From Candidatus Hydrogenedentota bacterium (GTDB lineage Bacteria; Hydrogenedentota; Hydrogenedentia; Hydrogenedentales; SLHB01): a stretch of 64,000 nt of DNA. Under the pieces are notes generated by a model. That model worked only from the letters and a program-made list of their open reading frames with translations, searched no databases and was not told the origin of the DNA. Made by a program: the position numbers and the translations under genes. The DNA lies in assembly GCA_013359265.1 (NCBI GenBank), contig JABWCD010000003.1:248001-312000 (forward strand), given 5' to 3'. Shown piece by piece: positions 43,460 to 51,880 of the stretch (position 1 is its first letter; the number at the start of each line of letters is the position of its first letter).

Positions 43460-44344
43460 GTGGTGCCAGGAGGCAATTCGGATATTCGCGACGCGCTATT
43501 GCACGTGGCAGACCTGCACTTCTGGCACGTCACTGCCAATCCGCTGCGCCTGCTCAACAAGCGCGCACTCGGTAATCTTAATGTTTGGTGGCGGCGGCGC
43601 CATCAGTTTGTCATGGGTAACGCGCTGCCGTTCGTCGACGCGCTCGATGCAGCCGGCCCGCGCACGCTCCTGCTCACCGGCGATTCCGCGTCTACGTCGC
43701 TCGACGAAGAATTCGTGCGCGCGCGCCACTTCGTCAATGCGTTGCGCGATCGGGGATTCGCGATCCATCTCTTACCCGGCAACCACGACGTGTACACCTT
43801 CGAGTCGGTGCGCAAGCGCCGCTTCGAGAAATACTTTTCAGAGTGGCTTCCGGGAGAAAGCTTTCCCGCGCGCGTCACGCTGCCCGGCGGGACCCCGCTC
43901 GTGCTTGTGCCCACCGTCTGCCCAAACCTCGTCTCGTCGCGCGGGCGCATCGGCGACCGCGAAGTCGCCCAAGTGAAAGCGCTTCTGGCTGATGCCCCGG
44001 AACCAATCGTGGTCGCGGGCCACTATCCGGTACTCGATAAGACACCGACGTACGAAACGAACCCCGACCGTCGCCTCCGCAACGCCGATGCCCTGCGCCG
44101 CGCCCTCGGCGAATCCGGCAAACGCATCCTGTATATCGCCGGCCATGTCCATCGGTTCAGCTACGTCGTTGACGCCGTCTACCCCACGCTCACCCACCTC
44201 ACCACCGGCACCTTCTTCGGCCGCAACCCCCGCGAAAACATCGACGGCGAGTTTTCGGAGCTTCATGTGTCTGAAAGCAGTTTCGCACTCTTCCGCCATA
44301 CCCACGCCCAGACCTGGCATCGCCGCGAGATCAATTGCGGCTAA
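43460..44344 (+). CDS. Calcineurin-like metallophosphoesterase
   Basis: 294 residues. Metal-binding blocks in order: HVADLHFWH, LLTGDSAS, LPGNHDVYT, VVAGHYPVL and AGHVHRFS. All five match the calcineurin-like family. GDSAS replaces the usual GDLxD, so one ligand is unusual. GTG 43460 is taken as start, six nt after the upstream stop; a GGAGG at 43468-43472 lies inside and hints at an alternative downstream start. Cytosolic, likely an operon partner of the esterase. Confidence 0.8.
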   Translation: MVPGGNSDIRDALLHVADLHFWHVTANPLRLLNKRALGNLNVWWRRRHQFVMGNALPFVDALDAAGPRTLLLTGDSASTSLDEEFVRARHFVNALRDRGFAIHLLPGNHDVYTFESVRKRRFEKYFSEWLPGESFPARVTLPGGTPLVLVPTVCPNLVSSRGRIGDREVAQVKALLADAPEPIVVAGHYPVLDKTPTYETNPDRRLRNADALRRALGESGKRILYIAGHVHRFSYVVDAVYPTLTHLTTGTFFGRNPRENIDGEFSELHVSESSFALFRHTHAQTWHRREINCG

Positions 44345-44437
44345 CGGTGTCTTCACGTCGTTTTTCCTCTTGCTTCCTGACGACCAAACCTTCTCGCCTA
44401 TCAACTTCTTCCATCCATGCGTCCGCACCGCAAAATG

Positions 44438-44446
44438 TGGTAGCAT
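44438..44446 (+). promoter_or_regulatory. Extended -10 promoter for a leaderless gene
   Basis: TG-G-TAGCAT, an extended -10, ends 6 nt before the ATG at 44453. There is no ribosome-binding site in between, so transcription would start at or next to the start codon. Confidence 0.5.
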
Positions 44447-44452
44447 AGCCGC

Positions 44453-44776
44453 ATGCCGGAATCGCGAGCGGCCCGCAAAGCGCGTCTTATCTTGCACATG
44501 GACAAGGACCGGGTAGGTCTGTTTTCAGGCGCGTTTTTCGGATTGATCGTTCTAGCGGCGTGTGTGTTTTGGTCGTACGCGGACATTTACGAAATCGTGT
44601 TCCGGGTCGGACTGACGTTTGCCGTCGCCTATCTGGCGGCATTCTTCTTGGTCTACGTGTTTCAACAGGTTGCGGGGCCGGAGCTGACGCCGAAACGCTC
44701 CATCCGTCCGCTTGGTCCAATGGGGTTGGACGAAACCCCCGGACCGGAACAGCCTCCAGGAGAGCATCAGGAATGA
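44453..44776 (+). CDS. Small two-TM membrane protein coupled to the isomerase gene
   Basis: 107 residues. Basic N-terminus, two TM helices (VGLFSGAFFGLIVLAACVFW and VGLTFAVAYLAAFFLVYVF) and a Pro-rich tail (GPEQPPGEHQE). No family recognised. Its stop overlaps the start of the following SurA/PpiC-like gene (ATGA). No Shine-Dalgarno; see the extended -10 immediately upstream. Confidence 0.65.
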   Translation: MPESRAARKARLILHMDKDRVGLFSGAFFGLIVLAACVFWSYADIYEIVFRVGLTFAVAYLAAFFLVYVFQQVAGPELTPKRSIRPLGPMGLDETPGPEQPPGEHQE

Positions 44777-45900
44777 TTCGCACTGTGGTTTTCGCGCTGC
44801 TGGCCGGCGCGTGGATAGCGTTGGCACAGGCGCCCGATTTGTCGAAGATGGACATCGTCCTCAAGTCCGTGCCGGACGGTCCGGTCGCTGTCGTAAATGG
44901 AAGCCCCATTCCGGCGGAGATGTTCAAGGACGTGTACATGCGAGACGTGTTGGGCTGGGCGCAGCTCAACGGCCGCAACGTCCCCGACGACGAGCGCTTG
45001 GGTATCGCGATTAACTCCCTGCGCATGCTCGTCGAGCGGGAAGTCCTGTATCAGGAAGCGGTGCGCCGGAAATTGACCGTAACGGATGCGGAATTACAGG
45101 CCCTATGGGCCGAGCAACTCGAAGACTTGAAAAAGCGGGTCACCAAGGAGGGAGACCCGCCGCTGAGCGAGGCGCAAATTCTCGAGAAGGCGCATACAAC
45201 CCGTGAAGAAGCGCTTACCGAACTCCGGCAGGCCATGATGGTGGATAAAGTTCGTGACGCCATCATCGAGGAGAAGGGTATCACCGTCTCCGATCAGGAA
45301 GTGACGGAGTGGTTTGAGAAGAACAAGAACCTGACGCGGCGGCCGGACATGCTCCGTATCCAGCAGATTTATTTTAGGCCTGACACGTCCCGCTCGGACA
45401 AACAACAGTCGGTCGCGAAACAGAAGGCCACGGAGGCCTACAACAAGATCAAGTCGGGCCAAAGCTTCGAGGGCGTTGCCCGCCAAATGTCCGAAGGGCA
45501 GTACAAGGACAAAGGCGGCGAGTGGCCTGTCCTTCCCGCCGACCAGTTCCCGCCCTTTGTTCAGGCCGCTGTCGCCAAGATGAAGGCCGGCGACATCAGC
45601 GAGCCAATCGAAAGTAAGGACGGCTGGCATATCCTCAAACTGGTCGAGGCTATCCCCGGCGAAGAAGGGACCCTCGATAAGGCCCGCGACAGAATCCATC
45701 AGATGCTGCTCGCCCAAAAGGGCGCGCGCGCTATCAACGATTTTTGCAGCATCGTCACCGGCGACCCAGCCAAGGTGCAGGTCTACCTCGACCTCGAAAC
45801 CCAGCTCAGACTCCGGCCTGACCTGGTGCAGCGCCTCGGGAACGAAACCCAGGCGTCCGCCACGCCCCCCTCTGAGAATCGCCGCAACCGCGAGAATTAA
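44773..45900 (+). CDS. Periplasmic SurA/PpiC-type peptidyl-prolyl isomerase
   Basis: 375 residues from ATG 44773. Signal peptide (VVFALLAGAWIALAQ), an N-terminal SurA-like helical domain (VAVVNGSPIPAEMFKDVYMR, LRMLVEREVLYQEAVRRKLT) and a parvulin domain at about 190-290 (LRIQQIYFRP, GQSFEGVARQMSEG, FVQAAVAKMKAGDIS, DGWHILKLVE). Assists folding of outer-membrane proteins. Coupled to the small membrane protein by ATGA. Confidence 0.88.
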   Translation: MIRTVVFALLAGAWIALAQAPDLSKMDIVLKSVPDGPVAVVNGSPIPAEMFKDVYMRDVLGWAQLNGRNVPDDERLGIAINSLRMLVEREVLYQEAVRRKLTVTDAELQALWAEQLEDLKKRVTKEGDPPLSEAQILEKAHTTREEALTELRQAMMVDKVRDAIIEEKGITVSDQEVTEWFEKNKNLTRRPDMLRIQQIYFRPDTSRSDKQQSVAKQKATEAYNKIKSGQSFEGVARQMSEGQYKDKGGEWPVLPADQFPPFVQAAVAKMKAGDISEPIESKDGWHILKLVEAIPGEEGTLDKARDRIHQMLLAQKGARAINDFCSIVTGDPAKVQVYLDLETQLRLRPDLVQRLGNETQASATPPSENRRNREN

Positions 45901-46483
45901 GTCGGGCTGATCGCTTTTTTCGCGAACGAGATCCTACATGATCGCGAATTCATTTTCGGTACGAACGGTCGTACTGTCCACCAATGCATTGCCGCCAATC
46001 AACTTGCGGACTCGAACGAGCGTTCGCAGCAGGCTCCCCAGCAGTGCGCAGCTAAGCGTTTCATCCTGTCGCGGGCGCGAGCAGAGTGTTGTGTTCAGCA
46101 CCACCCGGTTGCTGTTCGGCTGCGGCACAGTATCAAGTCGGCGATTCAAAATCGACCACGGACAAATTTGAACGGCAACTCCCGCATCCCGGAAGGGGAC
46201 GGCGAAGAACGGCGCGGCGCGCCTCTGGTTCGCACATTTCCGAACAGTTTCTGTTCTTCGCAGAATTCGCCCATTCTCACGATGCGTTCAGAGGGTCCAT
46301 CCGCGTGATCTCGAGTCCAGAACGCCGGCCCACGCGGAGGGATTGCTGGAAATGGCTTGGCATCCCTACTGCTTCGTAATGATGCAGGCTCGCAACTTCA
46401 AGCACAACGCGTTTGGCTGAAGTCGCGGAAGTGGTGTTGCAGATTCGGCAGCCACCCGTGGCGCCGCGTCAACCGGGAGGGGG
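45901..46483. other. 583-bp intergenic region without a supported gene
   Basis: A 71-codon open frame on the minus strand (45934-46149) has no ribosome site and no family resemblance. The region contains no recognised repeat or promoter. It may hold gene remnants. The parvulin gene (plus strand) and the ABM gene (minus strand) converge on it. Confidence 0.45.
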
Positions 46484-46828
46484 TCACGTAGCTGTTTCAC
46501 TCGATCCGTGTGCCCGTTCAACTTTGGCGACGCGCAGTTCGAACCGGCTGTACCAAATTCGTTTGCCCGAATCTTGCGCGGCGCGGTGCTCGGCGTTGCG
46601 CTTCCACGCGGCGATGGCTTCGAGCGATTCCCAGTATGAGACCGAGATGCCGAAGCCATCCGCGCCGCGTGCACTTTCGATTCCCAGGTAGCCGGGTTGT
46701 TGTTTCGCCAGCTCGACCATGCGCGCGGCCATCGCTTCGTAGCCGTTGTCCCCGTCCGTCCGCTGCGACGGAAATATGACGGCGTAGTACGGCGGCTCGG
46801 GCAGAATGGCAAACGGAGATTCGCTCAT
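46484..46828 (-). CDS. Antibiotic-biosynthesis-monooxygenase (ABM) domain protein
   Basis: 114 residues from ATG 46828 behind GGAGGA at 6 nt. The dimeric alpha-beta ABM fold shows YYAVIFPSQRTDGDNGYEAM, QQPGYLGIESARGADGFGI, YWESLEAIAAWKRNAEH and WYSRFELRVAKVE. Relatives act as cofactor-free monooxygenases or haem-degrading enzymes; many are of unknown role. Divergently placed from the XRE gene. Confidence 0.85.
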   Translation of the reverse strand: MSESPFAILPEPPYYAVIFPSQRTDGDNGYEAMAARMVELAKQQPGYLGIESARGADGFGISVSYWESLEAIAAWKRNAEHRAAQDSGKRIWYSRFELRVAKVERAHGSSETAT

Positions 46829-46881
46829 GGTTTGTCCTCCTCCAGCAAATGCGATGGTACAGTTTACATGACGCCATCCTC

Positions 46882-46910
46882 TTGATGTTTCATCTGCAGG
46901 CCGGTATCCT
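46882..46910 (+). promoter_or_regulatory. Sigma-70 promoter for the XRE-hslV region, leaderless
   Basis: -35 TTGATG (46882-46887), 17-nt spacer, -10 TATCCT (46905-46910). The ATG at 46917 begins only 6 nt after the -10, so the mRNA would start at or next to the start codon. No ribosome site is present. Confidence 0.55.
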
Positions 46911-46916
46911 TCCGGC

Positions 46917-47438
46917 ATGTCTCGCAACACGCCGCTGCGCAACCGGGTCAAAGAACTCCGCGAACGATTGAACGTCCGCCAGTCCGAGCTGGCGCGCGAG
47001 GCCGGGGTCACGCGCCAGACGATCATTGCGATCGAAAAGGGCCGATTGAACCCTTCTATTCTGATCTCCCTGAAGATCGCGAAGCTGCTGCGTGAGCCGG
47101 TGGACTATATTTTTTACTTGCAGCCCGGGTTCGACTATGAGCAGGAGGCCCGCGAAAACGCGAACCGGCCCAAGCGTGGACGCAAGAAGCGGGCGCCTGC
47201 TGCGCCGGTCGGCGAGCCGAGCGTGGCAGCGGCCCCGCCGGTTGCAGAACCGGCCCGCGTCGCGCCCTCGGTGGAAAAGACCCAACCCTCACCCGAACCG
47301 GCCTTGCCCAAGGAACCTTCGCGCATAGAACCCGCGCCAGCGCCGGCGAAAAAGTCAGCGAGCGCACCCACCGTCGATAAAGACGCTCAAAAGGGCGACG
47401 ACGCGAAGACCGGTCAGGCGATCTGGGATTTCTTCTAA
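46917..47438 (+). CDS. XRE-family HTH regulator with Ala/Pro-rich tail
   Basis: 173 residues. The first 70 form an XRE HTH of the short YgzD type (RVKELRERLNVRQSELAREA, GVTRQTIIAIEKGRLNPS). The remaining ~100 residues are a Lys/Arg then Ala/Pro-rich linker (KRGRKKRAPAAPVGEPSVAA) ending in AIWDFF. The short YgzD relatives stop before this tail. Located 45 nt upstream of hslV, so probably co-transcribed. Confidence 0.85.
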   Translation: MSRNTPLRNRVKELRERLNVRQSELAREAGVTRQTIIAIEKGRLNPSILISLKIAKLLREPVDYIFYLQPGFDYEQEARENANRPKRGRKKRAPAAPVGEPSVAAAPPVAEPARVAPSVEKTQPSPEPALPKEPSRIEPAPAPAKKSASAPTVDKDAQKGDDAKTGQAIWDFF

Positions 47439-47483
47439 TACAACGCCGCAACAACGGTTGCGCAGTCGGAGTTGATCATCGGC

Positions 47484-48017
47484 ATGGAGCAGTGGCACGC
47501 AACAACCGTCATTGGCGTTCGGCGAGACGGCAAGGTCGCCCTCGGCGGCGACGGACAAGTGACCGTCGGCAACACGGTGATGAAGAAGAACGCAACCAAG
47601 ATTCGCCGGCTTGCGGAAGGCAAGGTCTTGGCAGGGTTCGCGGGCGCCGTGTCGGACGCGTTTACGCTCTTCGACCGGTTCGAGGGAAAGCTCAACGAGT
47701 TTAACAAGAACCTCGTGCGCGCGGCGGTCGAGCTGGGCAAGGAATGGCGTACGGACAAGTACCTGCGCAATCTCGAGGCGCTGCTCGCGGTGTGCGATTC
47801 GGAGACCTCGCTGGTCGTCGCCGGCAGCGGCGAAGTCATCGAGCCGGAGGACGGCATCATGGCGATTGGATCGGGTGGGCCGTTCGCGCTCGCGGCGGCG
47901 CGTGCGCTGCTCAAGCACACCGACTTGCCCGCGGACGCGATCGTGCGCGAAGCGTTGTCGACCGCCGCGGACATCTGCATCTACACGAATACCAACATCA
48001 CCGTCGAGATGTTGTAG
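47484..48017 (+). CDS. hslV: ATP-dependent protease proteolytic subunit HslV (ClpQ)
   Basis: 177 residues from ATG 47484. A short propeptide (MEQWHA) precedes the catalytic Thr7 ([11 protein letters not shown]), as in B. subtilis Clp[30 protein letters not shown] and [18 protein letters not shown] are typical. It forms double hexamers that work with the HslU ATPase. No hslU gene is found in the window; the next gene is a metallo-beta-lactamase. GGAG is 12 nt upstream, longer than ideal. Confidence 0.93.
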   Translation: MEQWHATTVIGVRRDGKVALGGDGQVTVGNTVMKKNATKIRRLAEGKVLAGFAGAVSDAFTLFDRFEGKLNEFNKNLVRAAVELGKEWRTDKYLRNLEALLAVCDSETSLVVAGSGEVIEPEDGIMAIGSGGPFALAAARALLKHTDLPADAIVREALSTAADICIYTNTNITVEML

Positions 48018-48031
48018 CGCGAGCGCAGCGG

Positions 48032-49765
48032 ATGCGGCAGACCGATCGAATGCGTTGCGCCGCGGGAACTCTCGCGTTCAGTGCACTGTTTCTCCTTGCG
48101 GGCTGCGGGGGTGGCCAACCCGCGCCGACCCCAACTCCACCAAAACCGCCCGATCTCGCCGCGCAATCCGAACTGTTTCGCAAAGGTGTCGAGAAGGTTG
48201 CCGACGGAATCTATGTCGCAATCGGATTCGGGCTTGCCAATTCGATCCTGATCGAAGGTGACGACGGGGTCATCGTCGTCGACACGCTCGAAGGCCGCCC
48301 GCAGGCGGAAGCGGTGAAAGCCGCATTCGATGGAATCACCTCGAAACCGGTGAAGGCCGTCATCCTCACGCACAATCACGCCGACCATGTGTTTGGCGGT
48401 GCGGTGTTCACCGGCGGCGATCCGAACGTCCCCGTGATCGCGCACGAGTCCACCGCATCGCACATCGACCGCATCATCAACGTCGTCCGTGACGACATCT
48501 ACGTGCGCAGCATGCGGATGTTCGGACAGTTGTTGCCGCCCGTAGACGAAGCGAACAGCGGCATCGGCATGCGGCTCGACTATCGGCCCGAGAACATCGC
48601 GCTTGCGCGGCCTACGCAGACATTCTCGGACACGCTCGACATCACGATCGCCGGCGTCCGCTTCCATCTCGTTCACGCGCCCGGCGAGACGCCCGACCAA
48701 ATCGTCGTGTGGCTGCCGGACAAGAAAGTGCTGCTGCCCGCGGACAACGTGTACCAGGCGTTCCCGAACCTGTACACGATTCGCGGGACATCGTACCGCG
48801 ACGTGATGGAGTGGGTGGACAGCATCGACCGGATGCGCGACTTCGACGCGGAGTTCCTCGTGCCGTCGCATACGCGGCCGGTCGCCGGTAAAGAAGCCGT
48901 AGCGGACGTGCTCACTGCGTACCGCGACGCGATTCAGTATGTTCACGATCAGACGGTCCGCGGGCTCAACCAAGGCAAGACGCCGGATGAACTGGTTGCG
49001 ACCGTCAAACTGCCAGCGAACCTCGCGAACCACCCGTGGCTCGGTCAGTATTATGGAACCGTCGCGTGGTCCGTACGCGGCATCTACGATGGATATCTCG
49101 GCTGGTTCAACGGAGATGCGACAACGCTAAATCCATCGGAACCAACCGAACGCGCGCGAAAACTTGCCGACGCGCTGGCGCTGGGAAAGCCAATCTCGGA
49201 ACAGGCGAAGAGTGCCCTCGCCGCGAAGGACTACCAGTGGGCCGCGGAGCTTGCACGGGAATGGACGCGCGTGGAGCCGGATTCCGTCGAGGCGCGCGAC
49301 ACGCTCGCGGATTGTTTCCGTGCGCTGGGAGCGGCGCAATCGAACGCAAACGCGCGCAATTATTACCTGACGCAAGCGCTCGAGTGGCGCGGCGATCTCG
49401 AAGTCGAGCCGAACGATCCCTCGAGCGTGCCCGATTCGTTCATTGACGAACTGCCCATTGACGGATTTATGCGCGGCCTAGCCGTTCGGCTGAATCCCGA
49501 AGCGGCGAAGGACGCCAACACACTCGTTCAATTCTCGTTCACGGACATCGCGACGGATTACACCGTACACGTGCGCAACTGCGTCGCGGAAGTCCGCAAG
49601 CGCACTGTCGCGAACCCAGCGATGAAGATCACGACGACGGCGAAGACGTGGAAACGGATTGCGAGCAAGAAGACGAACCCTGCAGGCGCGTATGCGTCGG
49701 GCGAAATTCAGGTCGATGGCGGCGTCGCGAATGTGATCGCGTTTCTACGCTACTTCGAGCGGTAA
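48032..49765 (+). CDS. Alkyl-sulfatase-like metallo-beta-lactamase lipoprotein
   Basis: 577 residues. N-terminal lipobox LLAGCGGG predicts a lipoprotein. The MBL domain has THNHADH (113-119) and downstream His and Asp ligands including HAPGETPDQ, LLPADNVYQ and PSHTRP. It is followed by an alkyl-sulfatase dimerisation domain (helical, about 280-420) and an SCP2-like C-terminal domain (AVRLNPEAAKDANTLVQFSF). This is the SdsA1/Pdsa layout, hydrolysing sulfate esters such as SDS. Start ATG 48032 or 48050; neither has a strong ribosome site. Confidence 0.8.
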   Translation: MRQTDRMRCAAGTLAFSALFLLAGCGGGQPAPTPTPPKPPDLAAQSELFRKGVEKVADGIYVAIGFGLANSILIEGDDGVIVVDTLEGRPQAEAVKAAFDGITSKPVKAVILTHNHADHVFGGAVFTGGDPNVPVIAHESTASHIDRIINVVRDDIYVRSMRMFGQLLPPVDEANSGIGMRLDYRPENIALARPTQTFSDTLDITIAGVRFHLVHAPGETPDQIVVWLPDKKVLLPADNVYQAFPNLYTIRGTSYRDVMEWVDSIDRMRDFDAEFLVPSHTRPVAGKEAVADVLTAYRDAIQYVHDQTVRGLNQGKTPDELVATVKLPANLANHPWLGQYYGTVAWSVRGIYDGYLGWFNGDATTLNPSEPTERARKLADALALGKPISEQAKSALAAKDYQWAAELAREWTRVEPDSVEARDTLADCFRALGAAQSNANARNYYLTQALEWRGDLEVEPNDPSSVPDSFIDELPIDGFMRGLAVRLNPEAAKDANTLVQFSFTDIATDYTVHVRNCVAEVRKRTVANPAMKITTTAKTWKRIASKKTNPAGAYASGEIQVDGGVANVIAFLRYFER

Positions 49766-49817
49766 CACAACCATTCAACACGGCGTATGGAGTGCGGCAG
49801 CAAAGTCCGCTTCGGAC

Positions 49818-49914
49818 GGCGCTGCCGCTTTGGCTTCCGGCGGAGCCGGATCCCTGGCAAATGACGCAGGTTCACGTCGAAACGTCGTGCTGTGTGAGCC
49901 AAAGCGGTAGCGCC
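49818..49914. repeat. Long inverted repeat (19-nt arms) downstream of the alkyl-sulfatase gene
   Basis: GGCGCTGCCGCTTTGGCTT (49818-49836) and its near-complement at 49896-49914 pair along all 19 positions with two G-U pairs, enclosing about 59 nt. It lies between two convergent genes. No T-tract. Could be a dispersed palindrome or a bidirectional terminator. Confidence 0.55.
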
Positions 49915-49959
49915 CCTACTGCACCTCCCAAACGGCGTCCCTGTGCGTGCCGGGTATAC

Positions 49960-50826
49960 CTATAGCTGCTTGTACCCCTCCGTAAACAACCGATCCGCGG
50001 CGCGGAAATCGCCGGATTCAAACCCCTCCCTAAACCAACGAATGCGTTGCGCGGACGTTCCGTGCGTGAACGAATCGGGCACCACAGTTCCCTGGCTTTG
50101 TTGCTGCAAACGATCGTCGCCGATTGCGTTTGCCGCATCGAGCGCTTCTTCGATGTCGCCAGGCTCGAGCACCTGCTTCGTCTTTTGAATGTGGTGCGCC
50201 CACACGCCCGCGAGATAGTCCGCCTGCAACTCCAACCGCACGGAAAGCCGGTTCCCTTCCACTTCGTCCAGGCGCTGTTGTTCCGTGTGGACTTCGTCGC
50301 TCGTGCCGATGAGTTTCTGCACGTGGTGCCCAATCTCGTGCGCAATGACATACGCCTGCGCGAAATCGCCCGCCGCGCCAAATCGTTGGTGCAACTCGTC
50401 AAAGAATTGAAGATCGAGATAGACCTGCTGGTCGGCTGGACAATAGAATGGCCCCACCGCCGCGCTCGCGCCGCCGCAACCGGACTGCACGCGCCCGCGA
50501 AACAGAACGAGTCGTGGTTCAATGTAGTCGTCGCCCGCCTGCTGGAACAGCGCGTGCCACACGTCTTCCGTGTCCGCAAGCACGACCTTCACAAACTCCG
50601 CGCGTTCGTCGTCCTGCGGACTGACCGGCCCGTCGAGAATCTGCCCACCCCCGAGTTGCTCCTCGAGCAGGCCCGACTCGAGCAACACCGTCGGGTCGCC
50701 GCCGCTCATGTACAGCATCAGCCCGATGATAACCAGCGTGCCGATGCCGCCGCCCGCCAGCCCCGGCCCCCGCATCGACCGCCGGTCCTCGACATTCGCG
50801 CTCGCGCGCCGTCCTTTCCAACGCAT
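49960..50826 (-). CDS. YpfJ-type neutral zinc metallopeptidase
   Basis: 288 residues. Basic N-terminus, one TM helix (GTLVIIGLMLYMSG, about 29-42), then a metallopeptidase domain with HEIGHH (His163-Glu164-His167) and a downstream Glu ligand in the LQADYLAGVWAHH region. GCGGASAAVGPFYCP is the conserved family block. It is exported with the domain outside. Physiological substrate unknown; the family (DUF2342/zf-neutral) is widely found. No operon partner on this strand. Confidence 0.9.
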   Translation of the reverse strand: MRWKGRRASANVEDRRSMRGPGLAGGGIGTLVIIGLMLYMSGGDPTVLLESGLLEEQLGGGQILDGPVSPQDDERAEFVKVVLADTEDVWHALFQQAGDDYIEPRLVLFRGRVQSGCGGASAAVGPFYCPADQQVYLDLQFFDELHQRFGAAGDFAQAYVIAHEIGHHVQKLIGTSDEVHTEQQRLDEVEGNRLSVRLELQADYLAGVWAHHIQKTKQVLEPGDIEEALDAANAIGDDRLQQQSQGTVVPDSFTHGTSAQRIRWFREGFESGDFRAADRLFTEGYKQL

Positions 50827-51138
50827 GGCGGGCCTCCAAACCTACTTGCGGACGGACTTCCTACTCTCTCTTCGCTGCACCGATGCCAACGGCACGCGCG
50901 GTTCATTCTTGCGTTGCTCTACGTGGAGACTGTCGTAGAAACCTTCCCATAATGCGCCATGCCGCTTGAGGTCGATAATGACGCCGATGCGGCGGCCTCC
51001 GGCGTCAACAAATGTAGGAAATTCCCTTCACCTCTCCTGTCTCCAAGGGCACAGCCATTCGCACGAAAGCAGCGATCCGATTGTAACACACCCGACAAAG
51101 CCGCAGGCCGACGGTTGCGAGTGTGCTATCATTAAACC
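50827..51138. other. 312-bp intergenic region with a GC hairpin
   Basis: Contains a hairpin TGACGCCG (50979-50986) and CGGCGTCA (51000-51007) with a 13-nt loop and no T-tract. The end carries an extended -10 promoter of the antitoxin gene. No gene is visible. Confidence 0.5.
51124..51132 (+). promoter_or_regulatory. Extended -10 promoter, leaderless start of the antitoxin gene
   Basis: TG-C-TATCAT ends 6 nt before ATG 51139. No ribosome site lies between. A TTGCGA at 51115-51120 is too close to be a -35. Confidence 0.5.
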
Positions 51139-51333
51139 ATGACAACGATTCAAGCCAACTTGCCCGACGAACTGGTGCAGCAAGCTCGTGAGTTTGTAGA
51201 TGAAGGGTGGGCGGGTGACTTTGACGCCGTACTTACAGAGGCGCTTCGCCGATTTCTCGATTCTCACGGGCCGCGAATCGCCGAGGAGCATGTACGCGAC
51301 GATATAGAGTGGGGTATGCGCGGGAGTGAGTAA
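51139..51333 (+). CDS. RHH-type antitoxin of the DUF3368 pair
   Basis: 64 residues: MTTIQANLPDELVQQAREF then VDEGWAGDFDAVLTEALRRF, a ribbon-helix-helix with a short acidic C-terminus (EEHVRDDIEWG) that would bind the toxin. Overlaps the toxin start by 8 bp. Leaderless architecture; see promoter. Confidence 0.85.
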   Translation: MTTIQANLPDELVQQAREFVDEGWAGDFDAVLTEALRRFLDSHGPRIAEEHVRDDIEWGMRGSE

Positions 51334-51829
51334 TGTCGCACCGGTCGTCGTTATATGCGACGCGGGGCCGTTGATTCACCTCGACGAGTTGAACGCGCTG
51401 GATTTGTTAGCCGATTTTGATCGGATATTGGCGCCAAATTCATTTTGCAGCGAAGTCCGTCGCCACCGTCCGACTGTCTTTACACAGAAATCTGTATCGA
51501 TACGTTGTGTAGCACCTCCCGAATCTGCGGCAAGCGCTGCCGTCAGACTGGGCCGTCTCCTGTCTTTGCATCAGGGCGAAATAGATGCACTTGCACTCGC
51601 AAAATCGACGGAGAATTCGCTGTTGCTCACGGACGATAACGCAGCGCGACTAGCGGCCACCAACCTGAGCATCCGCGTGCACGGGACACTTGGAGTACTG
51701 TTGCGCGCCGTTCGACGCGGGCAGCGCAGCCGATCAGCGGCAGTAGAATTGCTTCATGATATTCCCTTCCGCACCACGCTTCACATCAAGCGCGACCTCC
51801 TATTGGACGCAATTAAAGCTCTCGAATAG
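51326..51829 (+). CDS. DUF3368-type PIN-domain toxin
   Basis: 167 residues from GTG 51326. ICDAGPLIHLDELN (about 10-23), LSLHQGEIDALALAKS and LLTDDNAARLAA are the PIN acids of the DUF3368 type, and GTLGVLLRAVRRG is the usual C-terminal helix. Likely RNase toxin neutralised by the RHH antitoxin. No ribosome site other than a GGGG 11 nt upstream, consistent with coupling. Confidence 0.85.
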   Translation: MSNVAPVVVICDAGPLIHLDELNALDLLADFDRILAPNSFCSEVRRHRPTVFTQKSVSIRCVAPPESAASAAVRLGRLLSLHQGEIDALALAKSTENSLLLTDDNAARLAATNLSIRVHGTLGVLLRAVRRGQRSRSAAVELLHDIPFRTTLHIKRDLLLDAIKALE

Positions 51830-51880
51830 GAAGCCAGCAAGGCATACCAATGTGCAACAAAACCGAAGCGTGTTCGGCAA

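Noticed and set aside
45934-46149. 71-codon minus-strand open frame
   Set aside because: No ribosome site, no homology by eye, and no coupling with neighbours.
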